Shown one piece after another: positions 1-6,393 of a stretch of DNA of 9,767 nt. The stretch comes from Spirochaetota bacterium (GTDB lineage: Bacteria; Spirochaetota; UBA4802; UBA5368). Made by a program: the position numbers and the translations under genes. The stretch spans positions 1 through 9,767 of the forward strand of contig JAGODA010000103.1 of assembly GCA_017998475.1 (NCBI GenBank), written 5' to 3'. The notes below the pieces were generated by a model, which saw nothing but the letters and a program-made list of their open reading frames with translations, made no database searches and was not told the DNA's origin. Numbering within the stretch: position 1 is the stretch's first letter; each line of letters begins with the position of its first letter.

Positions 1-912
1 TGCGAATACGCCGCCGGTCGCCAGAGGCGCACCAACCGCGTGGTCAACCTCGGCCTCGCCGCGAACGCCCTGCTCGCCGTCGTCAAAATATCCGCGGGGA
101 TATTCGGCCACAGCAAGGCGCTGCTTGCCGACGGGATCAACTCATTCTCGGATGTGGTCTACTTCCTTTTCGTCAAGCTATTGGTGAAACTCTCGGCCCA
201 GCCCGCCGACGAGGAACACCCCTATGGACACCATCAGCTGGAGAGCATAGCCGCGGTCGTAATCGGGGCTTTTGTCATCACCACGGGAATCGCGATATTC
301 TGGGATTCCATCAACACCGCCTTCGATCTCCTCACCGGAACCAGGGGCCGCAATCCGGTCGAGTCGTTCACGCTGGCCGTGGCGCTTGTAACCGTGCTCT
401 GTAAAGTGTTCCTGATGCTCGACGCCGCGGCCGTAGGGAAAGCCACGCGGAACCTGGCCGTCACGGCGCTTGCGCGCGACCACCGCAACGATATATTCGC
501 CTCCCTGGGTGCCGCGGGCGGTATAGTGATGGGACTTCTGGGAATTCCATGGGGTGACCCGCTCGCCGGGGCACTGGTCGCGGCGGTCGTGGCCAAAACG
601 GGCATCGACATACTGAGGGAATCCACGGCCGAATTGATGGACACCGTTCCCGGCACGCGGATGGACGCGAACATGCGCGCCATAATCTCCTCCCACGGCG
701 AGGTGCTGAGGGTCGAGAGCGTGCATACGCACCGGTTCGGTCCCTACTTCATGGCGAACATCACCATCGCCATCGACGGCGATCTGAGCGTCTCCGAGGG
801 CGACCGGATCGCGGACGAGATCGAGAAGATGCTCTACGACAGGATCGATTTGCTCAAAAGGGTATACATCCACTACCATCCACCCAAGCGCCGGATCAGG
901 AGAAAAGCCTGA
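1..912 (+). CDS. Cation diffusion facilitator (CDF) family metal transporter, 5' end missing
   Basis: Inner-membrane exporter of divalent metal cations, normally a proton-coupled homodimer. The reading frame is open from base 1, and residues before the GTG at 40 (YAAGRQRRTNRV) look like the usual cytoplasmic lead-in, so the true start lies left of the window and the GTG is probably internal. About 303 codons are visible, near full family length. Six hydrophobic segments are followed by a cytoplasmic C-terminal dimerisation domain (from about codon 215) that ends in a basic tail. Counting codons from base 1, the TM2 site is N47-S-F-S-D51 inside ALLADGINSFSDVV, and the TM5 site is D160-H-R-N-D164. 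Zinc CDFs usually carry HxxxD at both places; NxxxD plus DxxxD is the pattern described for MntE-type manganese exporters, so Mn(II) is the inferred substrate. Family assignment is firm; metal choice is inference. It converges with glnS. Confidence 0.93.
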   Translation, partial: CEYAAGRQRRTNRVVNLGLAANALLAVVKISAGIFGHSKALLADGINSFSDVVYFLFVKLLVKLSAQPADEEHPYGHHQLESIAAVVIGAFVITTGIAIFWDSINTAFDLLTGTRGRNPVESFTLAVALVTVLCKVFLMLDAAAVGKATRNLAVTALARDHRNDIFASLGAAGGIVMGLLGIPWGDPLAGALVAAVVAKTGIDILRESTAELMDTVPGTRMDANMRAIISSHGEVLRVESVHTHRFGPYFMANITIAIDGDLSVSEGDRIADEIEKMLYDRIDLLKRVYIHYHPPKRRIRRKA

Positions 913-954
913 AAGTATGTTACCGTCACCGACGGGCGCGATCCCCCGCCGGGT

Positions 955-986
955 AAAAAAACGGAGCGGCGTGAGCGCCACGCCGC
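955..986 (-). terminator. Intrinsic terminator of glnS
   Basis: A perfect 8-bp stem (GCGGCGTG / CACGCCGC, arms 966-973 and 979-986) with a 5-base loop lies 14 bases past the glnS stop. On the minus strand it is followed by TCCG and seven T residues (bases 961-955). This is a textbook rho-independent terminator for the minus strand. Read on the plus strand it has no T-tract, so it probably does not stop transcripts from the metal transporter. Confidence 0.85.
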
Positions 987-999
987 CGGAAGCGGGCTT

Positions 1000-2691
1000 T
1001 CAGCCTTTCTTCGCCTCCCGGGCCCACGAATCCTTGAGGGTGATGGTCCGGTTGAAGACGAGCCGCCCCTCCGCGGCGTCCGGATCCACGCAGAAATAGC
1101 CCAGGCGCTCGAACTGGAACCGGTTTCCCGGACGCGCCGTCGCCGCGTGAGGTTCGATGTATCCGGTAACGGTCTTCAGGGAATCGGGGTTGATGTTGGA
1201 CAGAAAATCCTTCCCCTCTTCCGCCTCGTAGGGGTCCTCTTTAGTGAACAGGCGGTCGTACAACCGCACCTCGGCCTTTACGGCATGCGCGGCCGAAACC
1301 CAGTGGAGCGTTCCCTTCACCTTGCGCCCGTCCGGGGCGTTGCCGCCGAGCGACGCCGGATCCCAGGCGCAGCGGAGTTCGGTTATCTCGCCCCGCTCGT
1401 CCTTCACCACGCCCGTGCAGGTAACAAGACACGCGCCGCGCAGGCGCACCTCGCGCCCCGGCGCGAGCCTGAAGAATCCCCTGGGGGGCTCCTCCATAAA
1501 ATCCTCGCGCTCTATGTACAGCACGCGCGAAAAAGGCACGCGCCGGGATCCGGCCGCGGGGTCTTCCGGATTGTTCGCGATTTCGAACTCGTCCGCGCGG
1601 TCCTCGGGATAATTCTCGATGACGAGCTTCAGGGGATTCAGCACCCCCATCACGCGCGGCGAGCGCCTGTTGAGGTCCTCGCGGATGCAGTGCTCCAGGA
1701 GAGCCATGTCGACCACGGCGTCGCGCTTGGCTACGCCTATGATGGAGGCGAACGCCCGGATGGACTCCGGCGTACAGCCGCGCCTGCGAAGCCCCGAGAT
1801 GGTGGGCATGCGCGGGTCGTCCCATCCCCTCACATGGCCTTCCTTCACGAGGCGAAGGAGCAGTCGCTTGCTCATCACCGTATAGCTCAGGTTGAGGCGC
1901 GCGAACTCGATCTGCCGGGGACGGACCTTTCCCGGCTCGGCGATGTGGTCCAGGAACCAGTCGTAGAGCGGACGGTGCACCTCGAACTCGAGCGTGCAGA
2001 TGGAATGGGTGATGCCTTCGATGTAGTCTGACTGCCCGTGCGCGAAGTCGTACATCGGGTAGATGCACCAGTCGTTTCCGGTGCGGTGGTGCTCCGCGCG
2101 CTTGATGCGGTAGAGCACGGGATCGCGCATGTGCATGTTGGGCGAATCCATACCGATCTTCGCCCGCAGCACCTTCGAGCCGTCGGGAAACTCGCCGTTT
2201 TTCATGCGCTCGAAGAGGTCGAGGTTCTCTTCAACCGTCCGGTCGCGCCAGGGGCTCGTTTTACCGGGTTCGGTCGGGGTGCCGCGCGTGGCGGCGATCT
2301 CTTCCGCGCTCATGTCGCAGACGTAGGCAAGGCCCTTTTGTATCAACAGGAGCGCCCAGTCGTAGAGCCTGCCGAAATAGTCCGAGGCGTAATAGGGCCT
2401 GTCGTGCCACTGGAAACCCAGCCAGCGCACGTCCTCCATGATCGAGTCGACGTACTCCACCTCCTCCTTCTCGGGATTGGTGTCGTCGAAGCGAAGATTG
2501 CACCGGCCGCCGTACTTCGCGGCGAGACCGAAATTAAGGCATATCGACTTGGCGTGGCCGATGTGGAGATAGCCGTTCGGTTCAGGTGGGAAGCGGGTAT
2601 GAACGGCGGAGCCGTTCCTGCCCTCCTTCAGATCGTCTTCGATAATTTCTTCGATGAAATTCTGCGGTCTGTTTTTCTCTTCGTTGTCCAT
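1000..2691 (-). CDS. glnS: Glutaminyl-tRNA synthetase (class I)
   Basis: Charges tRNA-Gln with glutamine at the cost of ATP, in the cytoplasm. At 563 residues it is close to the E. coli enzyme (about 554). The class I HIGH motif is at 43-46 within PPEPNGYLHIGHAKS, and the KMSKS equivalent is VMSKR at 272-276, the form typical of GlnRS. The conserved stretch GWDDPRMPTISGLRRRG follows, and the C-terminal beta-barrel anticodon-binding half contains HWVSAAHA, RLYDRLF, INPDSL and FQFERLGYFC, which match GlnRS rather than bacterial GluRS. The ATG at 2691 is the only plausible start. The sequence before it (GGCGGGCCCA) gives at best a weak Shine-Dalgarno match. A candidate promoter sits about 50 bases upstream and a strong terminator downstream, so it is probably transcribed alone. 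No frame damage or missing motif was seen. Confidence 0.97.
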   Translation of the reverse strand: MDNEEKNRPQNFIEEIIEDDLKEGRNGSAVHTRFPPEPNGYLHIGHAKSICLNFGLAAKYGGRCNLRFDDTNPEKEEVEYVDSIMEDVRWLGFQWHDRPYYASDYFGRLYDWALLLIQKGLAYVCDMSAEEIAATRGTPTEPGKTSPWRDRTVEENLDLFERMKNGEFPDGSKVLRAKIGMDSPNMHMRDPVLYRIKRAEHHRTGNDWCIYPMYDFAHGQSDYIEGITHSICTLEFEVHRPLYDWFLDHIAEPGKVRPRQIEFARLNLSYTVMSKRLLLRLVKEGHVRGWDDPRMPTISGLRRRGCTPESIRAFASIIGVAKRDAVVDMALLEHCIREDLNRRSPRVMGVLNPLKLVIENYPEDRADEFEIANNPEDPAAGSRRVPFSRVLYIEREDFMEEPPRGFFRLAPGREVRLRGACLVTCTGVVKDERGEITELRCAWDPASLGGNAPDGRKVKGTLHWVSAAHAVKAEVRLYDRLFTKEDPYEAEEGKDFLSNINPDSLKTVTGYIEPHAATARPGNRFQFERLGYFCVDPDAAEGRLVFNRTITLKDSWAREAKKG

Positions 2692-2745
2692 TGGGCCCGC
2701 CGTATTCTGTGCCGTATCCGGGGAGCCAGGCGCCCCCGCGCGCGA

Positions 2746-2774
2746 AGAATCGGCCGGGACGGGCGTTTTGTCAA
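2746..2774 (-). promoter_or_regulatory. Candidate sigma-70-type promoter of glnS
   Basis: On the minus strand a perfect TTGACA (2774-2769) is followed after 17 bases by GATTCT (2751-2746). Transcription would begin near 2739, giving a leader of about 48 bases. The -10 box is a poor TATAAT match but equals the box ahead of the chemoreceptor gene here and resembles two others. This element inside the 172-bp gap argues that glnS does not depend on read-through from the C45 gene. Confidence 0.6.
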
Positions 2775-2833
2775 GGAATTGGAGAAAAAGAAGCTCCAGG
2801 ACGCGCCCGAGCCGGCATTATTTTACACCGGCG

Positions 2834-2859
2834 AAAAATACCGGCCCGCCGAAAGGCGG
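2834..2859 (-). terminator. Possible terminator after the C45 hydrolase gene
   Basis: Just past the stop codon (2866-2864) the minus strand reads CCGCC TTTC GGCGG, a 5-bp GC stem with a 4-base loop (2859-2846). It is followed by GCCGG and then TATTTTT (2840-2834). The five bases between stem and T-tract make it an imperfect intrinsic terminator, so some read-through to glnS is possible. Confidence 0.42.
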
Positions 2860-2863
2860 TTTG

Positions 2864-4735
2864 TCACTCAATGCCCGATTCCGAACTGAACGCGATCGGC
2901 ATGTCCGCGATCTGTTTGGCGGTGAACGGCTTTTCGATATACCGTTTACAGAAACCCGCGAGCAGGCCGTTCACCCCCTTCAGGAAATCCTCCCCGTGGG
3001 CCGCGTGGAGCGCCTCCGCCATCCGGTAGCGGGCGACCGCCCCGTCTCTTTCTCCCATGAGGTCAAGGCCCTGCCCCGCGAGGAGAAGCGCGTGCGCGCG
3101 CTCGTTGTTCGACTGGGGTCGGTCGAGGGATTTTTCGAGAAGGCCGACGGCTTCCTCGTACGATCCGGTGTGCATCAGAAGGGCGGCCTTCAGGCGCGTA
3201 TAGATGGTCTCCCCCGGATCGAGCGCGATGGCGGCGTCGAGATGCGCGAGGATGGCGGTATAATCGAACGGGTCCTCCTCGTGCAGGGCATACGCCTTCA
3301 TGAAATGGCCCAGCCCCGCGCGTTTCGAGCGGTCCCGCCACGCATATCCGGGAAGCGGCGGAAAGCGCCGCGGGGGCGTGCCCTCCAGCTCGGCGCGGAC
3401 GTCGAAACCGTGGAAAACACCGTCGCAGGCGGGCTCCACGCCCGTTCCGATCCAGACCACGCCCTGTTCGGGCACAAAGACCGCCGAGGTCACGTTGTTT
3501 GCCGCGCCCACCGTGATTCCCGTCGCGCGTTCCGCGCGGGTGAACATGTCGAGCCTGTCGCCCATAAAGGCGGCGGCCGCCGTAGGCGTTATGCGACCTC
3601 GGTTTGCCGCCGTCAGCTCTTGGAGCCGCCGGTATCGCCCGGCCAGGTCGCGCATCACCATGTTGTGGCGTCGCATGAGATCGAGCTTTTCGAGCTCCGG
3701 CGTTGTGGCGAAGTTGGTGAGCACCAGCACGCCGCCCTTCATTCTTTTTACGCCGACGGTGTCGGCGTTGGCCTCGATCACCGCGGCGTCGCGTCGTTTC
3801 CCGTCCGCGATCATATAGCCGAACGCTCCCGCTCTCCGGCCTTTCCGTACGATCGCTATGGCCTCGTCGACGCTCGATGCGCCGCGCATGATCTCATGCT
3901 GTAAAACCGTGTACGAGCGCCCCTTCGCTCCGGTACCGTCGAACCCCATGAAGTGGCCGCCGATTACGATGCCCTTCTCGTTGACGGCCGAATTGCATTT
4001 AATCAGTCCCGCCGTGGAAATATTCAGGTATTTATATCCCCGTGACGGGTTGTATATGAATACCGTCTGGCAGTCCATCCACCGCCCCTGTCCGGGATAG
4101 TCCGTGTTCCTTCCCATGATGAGCATCCCGTCGGTGGTGGCCGGTCCCGCGGCCGCGAAATCGGAGCATTCAGCCGCGATACCGAGCGATTTCGCCTTGC
4201 CTTTTATAACCTTCGGCACCATGATCATGGTGAGCTCGGATTTATACGTCGCCCTCACCAGATCGCGATAGTCGATGCCAGAACCGTCGGCGATACCTTT
4301 CAGCTCGCGGAGGTATTCCTCCGGAGTGTTCCGCTCGAGCGGACCGAATACTGAAAAATCGAGGTAGGCGAGCATCAGTTTTCGTAAAAACGCCGGTCTG
4401 GCGCGATGGTCCCGCGAATTCGTGACCGGATCGGCGAATACCGGCACCACGCCGCGGGCGATTTCCTCCCTGAGAAGCGTCCCGTGCTGAAACCCCATCT
4501 CGTACGGGCCTCCACTTATCGAGACGACCAGATTCCCGTCCCTGCGCTCCTTCCACGCGCGTCCGAACCAGGTGCGTCCGCCCTCCTCGCGGATTTTTTC
4601 CGCGCCGAGGAGTTCGGACACGCTCCTTTCGGGAGCGTAGGCCTTTCCGGAGCTGATACGGGATGTTTTAATAAACCATTCGGCGCTGAAAATGATGATC
4701 GCCGTCACGAGCAAAACGACGGGGCCGCGTTTCAT
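2864..4735 (-). CDS. C45-like autoproteolytic acyltransferase/hydrolase with N-terminal membrane anchor and C-terminal TPR-like region
   Basis: An N-terminal-nucleophile (Ntn) hydrolase of the C45 / acyl-CoA:6-aminopenicillanate acyltransferase-like superfamily, which matures by self-cleavage before a cysteine that then hydrolyses or transfers acyl groups from amides or esters. Numbering from the ATG at 4735 (623 residues): hydrophobic segment about 5-22, then the conserved GGPYEMGFQHG at 75-85, the likely nucleophile C190 in AECSDF, then ATTDG and GRNTD (208-212), with AVNEKGIVIGGH and VLTNF further on. Cleavage before C190 would release a propeptide of about 189 residues. From about 490 onward the chain is helical with two or three TPR-like units (for example GSYEEAVGLLEKSL), which the basic enzyme lacks. 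There is no lipobox cysteine or clear signal-peptidase site, so the N-terminus looks like a signal anchor that places the enzyme outside the inner membrane. The start at 4735 is favoured over 4759 because GGAGG sits 5 bases before it. Substrate unknown; beta-lactams, acyl-homoserine lactones, ceramides and phospholipids are all handled by relatives. Confidence 0.82.
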   Translation of the reverse strand: MKRGPVVLLVTAIIIFSAEWFIKTSRISSGKAYAPERSVSELLGAEKIREEGGRTWFGRAWKERRDGNLVVSISGGPYEMGFQHGTLLREEIARGVVPVFADPVTNSRDHRARPAFLRKLMLAYLDFSVFGPLERNTPEEYLRELKGIADGSGIDYRDLVRATYKSELTMIMVPKVIKGKAKSLGIAAECSDFAAAGPATTDGMLIMGRNTDYPGQGRWMDCQTVFIYNPSRGYKYLNISTAGLIKCNSAVNEKGIVIGGHFMGFDGTGAKGRSYTVLQHEIMRGASSVDEAIAIVRKGRRAGAFGYMIADGKRRDAAVIEANADTVGVKRMKGGVLVLTNFATTPELEKLDLMRRHNMVMRDLAGRYRRLQELTAANRGRITPTAAAAFMGDRLDMFTRAERATGITVGAANNVTSAVFVPEQGVVWIGTGVEPACDGVFHGFDVRAELEGTPPRRFPPLPGYAWRDRSKRAGLGHFMKAYALHEEDPFDYTAILAHLDAAIALDPGETIYTRLKAALLMHTGSYEEAVGLLEKSLDRPQSNNERAHALLLAGQGLDLMGERDGAVARYRMAEALHAAHGEDFLKGVNGLLAGFCKRYIEKPFTAKQIADMPIAFSSESGIE

Positions 4736-4740
4736 GGAGT

Positions 4741-4745
4741 CCTCC
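4741..4745 (-). promoter_or_regulatory. Ribosome-binding site fixing the C45 gene start
   Basis: GGAGG on the minus strand lies 5 bases before the ATG at 4735. Two further in-frame ATG codons at 4747 and 4759 have no comparable site. The signal-anchor-like N-terminus MKRGPVVLLV starts directly at 4735, which supports this choice. Confidence 0.8.
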
Positions 4746-4776
4746 ATATCGATGGGCATGTGCGCAGTCTTTCTTC

Positions 4777-4805
4777 AGATTCCACCGGAGAAACGGATTT
4801 GTCAA
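4777..4805 (-). promoter_or_regulatory. Candidate promoter of the C45 hydrolase gene
   Basis: The minus strand has a perfect TTGACA (4805-4800), a 17-base spacer and GAATCT (4782-4777). Initiation near 4770 would give a leader of about 35 bases containing the GGAGG site. The -10 box is weak against TATAAT, but the bases TGGAATCT resemble the TGGATTCT and TGGTATTCT of other promoters in this window. Confidence 0.5.
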
Positions 4806-4831
4806 GGATTTGAATGAAGTATATTCGCGCA

Positions 4832-4863
4832 CGGCGTTTAACCATGTTTTTCCATAAACGCCG
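4832..4863. repeat. 9-bp perfect inverted repeat in the divergent promoter region
   Basis: CGGCGTTTA (4832-4840) and TAAACGCCG (4855-4863) are exact reverse complements separated by 14 bases. It lies upstream of the C45 promoter candidate and is not followed by a T-tract on either strand, so it is not an obvious terminator. Centre-to-centre spacing of about 23 bases would suit a dimeric regulator, but that is only inference. Confidence 0.5.
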
Positions 4864-4993
4864 GTCACACGCAAGCGAGCAGGCGGGGAAGCATTCCGTC
4901 AGGGGTAACAAGCGGCATGATTGCTTCTCCCGGGGCCCCAATAATTATTAAAAATTGCACGGGCAGGCACTCCTGATGTACGTTTTTATTTAT

Positions 4994-5022
4994 TTGACCC
5001 TGTCATGATCGCATGGTATTCT
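4994..5022 (+). promoter_or_regulatory. Sigma-70-type promoter of the TMEM43-family gene
   Basis: TTGACC (4994-4999), 17 bases, then TATTCT (5017-5022), preceded by TGG, which makes an extended -10. Transcription would start near 5029, leaving a leader of about 44 bases with a strong ribosome-binding site. This puts the in-frame ATG at 5013 upstream of the transcript, which argues against that codon as the start. Confidence 0.62.
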
Positions 5023-5060
5023 CTTGCTTCGCCGGCCAGCCACGGCCATATCATACACCG

Positions 5061-5065
5061 GGAGG
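5061..5065 (+). promoter_or_regulatory. Ribosome-binding site fixing the TMEM43-family gene start
   Basis: GGAGG followed by 7 bases and the ATG at 5073. The upstream in-frame ATG at 5013 has no such site. Confidence 0.85.
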
Positions 5066-5072
5066 AAACACG

Positions 5073-6239
5073 ATGTCGGACTCAATTACAGAAGTGAGTG
5101 AAAAATCCTGGGGCGCGCGCCTCATGGAGTCGATCAAGGGAGTGCTTGTTGGACTGGCGCTCTTCGTAGCGGCGTTCCCCGTGCTGTTCATGAACGAAGG
5201 CTGCGCCGTTAAAACCGCACGCGACCTGGGTAACCTGGCGAAGGAAGTCGTGAGCGTGGACGCGCTGAAAATCGACCCCGCCAACAACGGCAAACCCGTT
5301 CACATGAGCGGTGACGCGAAGACGGACGAGGTGCTTACCGACAGCGCCTTCAATTACAGCGCGAACGCGATCCACCTCGGCCGTTCGGTCGAGATGTTCC
5401 AGTGGATCGAAGACCGCAAGGAGAAGACGGAAAAACAGGTCGGAGGCAGCGAAAAAACGACCACCACCTACGAGTACCGCACCGGATGGTCTTCGTCGGC
5501 AATCGATTCATCGACGTTCAAACAGCCCGACGGCCACCGCAACCCCGGCTCGATGCCCTATGAAGCGATAAGCCTCTCGGCGAAAAACGTGCTGCTCGGC
5601 TCGTACAGGCTCATCCCCGCGCAGATAAGCCAGATTTCCGGGAAGGAAACCGTTAACTTCACCGCGGCCGAAATCGCCAAGCTCCCGCCCGCGATTCGCG
5701 CGAAAGCCAAACCTTCCGGCGAATGGCTTTTCCTGGGAGCGAACGCCCAGCAGCCGCAGGTCGGCGACGTGCGCATCCGCCTGGATGTGGTGAAGTCGCC
5801 GAAGGCCATCTCGGTAATCGCCGTACAGAACGGCGACACCTTCCAGGCGTATCGCGGGAAAGAGGGGACCCAGCAGCTTCTCGTCAGCACGGGGACCATC
5901 GATGCAGCGGGAATGGTCCAGAGCGCGCAGGACGCCAATGTCACACGCACCTGGATAGTCCGCTTCGTCGGACTCGTCATGATGTACCTGGGGCTCATGA
6001 TGGTGTTCAAGCCGCTGGTTACGGTCGCCGACGTCCTCCCGATGCTCGGCGGACTTCTCAAGATCGGCCTGGGCCTTTTTTCGGGCATCATCGCCTTCGC
6101 GCTTTCGCTGGTCACGATAGCGATCGCGTGGATATTCTACAGGCCCGTGCTCGCGATCATCCTGCTCGCGCTCGCCGGCGGGGCCATCGCCTTCGGAATA
6201 ATGAAGTCCCGCCAGAAGAAGGCCGCCGCCGCGGCATAG
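5073..6239 (+). CDS. TMEM43 (LUMA) family membrane protein
   Basis: A bacterial member of the TMEM43/LUMA family, whose biochemical role in bacteria is not established; the human protein is in the inner nuclear membrane and endoplasmic reticulum. The 388-residue chain has the family layout: a short cytoplasmic N-terminus, TM1 at about 22-40 (GVLVGLALFVAAFPVLFMNEG) running into the characteristic NEG-AV-T region, a large hydrophilic domain of about 250 residues, then three or four hydrophobic helices packed between about 295 and 385 and a short Lys/Ala-rich tail (RQKKAAAAA). In the loop, SAIDSSTFKQPDGHRNP and MPYEA are typical of the family. The loop is presumably outside the cytoplasm. The start rests on GGAGG 7 bases upstream. 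It has its own promoter and a strong terminator, and diverges from the C45 gene. Family assignment is by recognition of layout and motifs; no enzymatic residues were identified. Confidence 0.82.
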   Translation: MSDSITEVSEKSWGARLMESIKGVLVGLALFVAAFPVLFMNEGCAVKTARDLGNLAKEVVSVDALKIDPANNGKPVHMSGDAKTDEVLTDSAFNYSANAIHLGRSVEMFQWIEDRKEKTEKQVGGSEKTTTTYEYRTGWSSSAIDSSTFKQPDGHRNPGSMPYEAISLSAKNVLLGSYRLIPAQISQISGKETVNFTAAEIAKLPPAIRAKAKPSGEWLFLGANAQQPQVGDVRIRLDVVKSPKAISVIAVQNGDTFQAYRGKEGTQQLLVSTGTIDAAGMVQSAQDANVTRTWIVRFVGLVMMYLGLMMVFKPLVTVADVLPMLGGLLKIGLGLFSGIIAFALSLVTIAIAWIFYRPVLAIILLALAGGAIAFGIMKSRQKKAAAAA

Positions 6240-6259
6240 CCGACAGAACCATGCCTCGC

Positions 6260-6291
6260 AAAAAGCCCTCTCCGCGCGAGAGGGCTTTTTT
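6260..6291. terminator. Bidirectional intrinsic terminator between the TMEM43-family and chemoreceptor genes
   Basis: GCCCTCTC (6265-6272) and GAGAGGGC (6278-6285) form a perfect 8-bp stem with loop CGCGC. It is flanked by five A residues on the left (6260-6264) and six T residues on the right (6286-6291). It therefore has a T-tract in both directions and can end transcripts of both convergent genes; it lies 20 bases past the plus-strand stop. Confidence 0.92.
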
Positions 6292-6322
6292 AAATACGGG
6301 TCTATCGTATCATTCCGCCACG

Positions 6323-6346
6323 GCGGGCATCATCGATGATGCCCGC
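6323..6346. repeat. 24-bp perfect palindrome
   Basis: Bases 6323-6334 (GGCGGGCATCATC minus its first G, i.e. GCGGGCATCATC) are the exact reverse complement of 6335-6346 (GATGATGCCCGC), with no spacer and centre ATCGAT. It lies between the bidirectional terminator and the chemoreceptor stop codon and has no following T-tract. It could be a second transcript-end hairpin, a mobile palindromic unit, or a protein site. Confidence 0.75.
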
Positions 6347-6355
6347 GCGCCCCCA

Positions 6356-6382
6356 CACCCGCTCCGTGCCCCGAAGCGGGTG
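6356..6382. repeat. Third hairpin before the chemoreceptor stop
   Basis: CACCCGCT (6356-6363) pairs perfectly with AGCGGGTG (6375-6382) around an 11-base loop. It begins 11 bases past the chemoreceptor stop on the minus strand and has no T-tract of its own. It may stabilise the 3' end of that messenger ahead of the terminator at 6260-6291. Confidence 0.6.
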
Positions 6383-6393
6383 CCTCCCCGCCG

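Larger units (their letters stand above)
4736..5072. other. Divergent intergenic region between the C45 and TMEM43-family genes
   Basis: This 337-bp gap carries no convincing gene; short open frames in it lack ribosome-binding sites and recognisable content. It holds a minus-strand promoter candidate for the C45 gene (4777-4805), a 9-bp inverted repeat (4832-4863), an AT-rich block around 4940-4957 that contrasts with the GC-rich surroundings, and a plus-strand promoter (4994-5022). No function is seen for about 4864-4939. Confidence 0.6.

Noticed and set aside
923..935. Small hairpin CCGTC-ACC-GACGG after the metal transporter stop, considered as its terminator
   Set aside because: The stem is only 5 bp and no T-tract follows on the plus strand.
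1147..2889. Long plus-strand open frames antisense to glnS and beyond (for example 1147-2031 and 2038-2889)
   Set aside because: They are mirror frames of a firmly identified gene in GC-rich DNA, with no recognisable domains, odd composition and no ribosome-binding sites.
2654..3904. A 416-codon plus-strand open frame opposite the C45 gene
   Set aside because: His/Arg-rich shadow translation with no family features; the minus-strand frame has clear C45 motifs.
4668..4941. Short minus-strand frames upstream of the C45 gene that might be a small leader gene
   Set aside because: No ribosome-binding site or recognisable content, and they overlap the promoter and inverted repeat.
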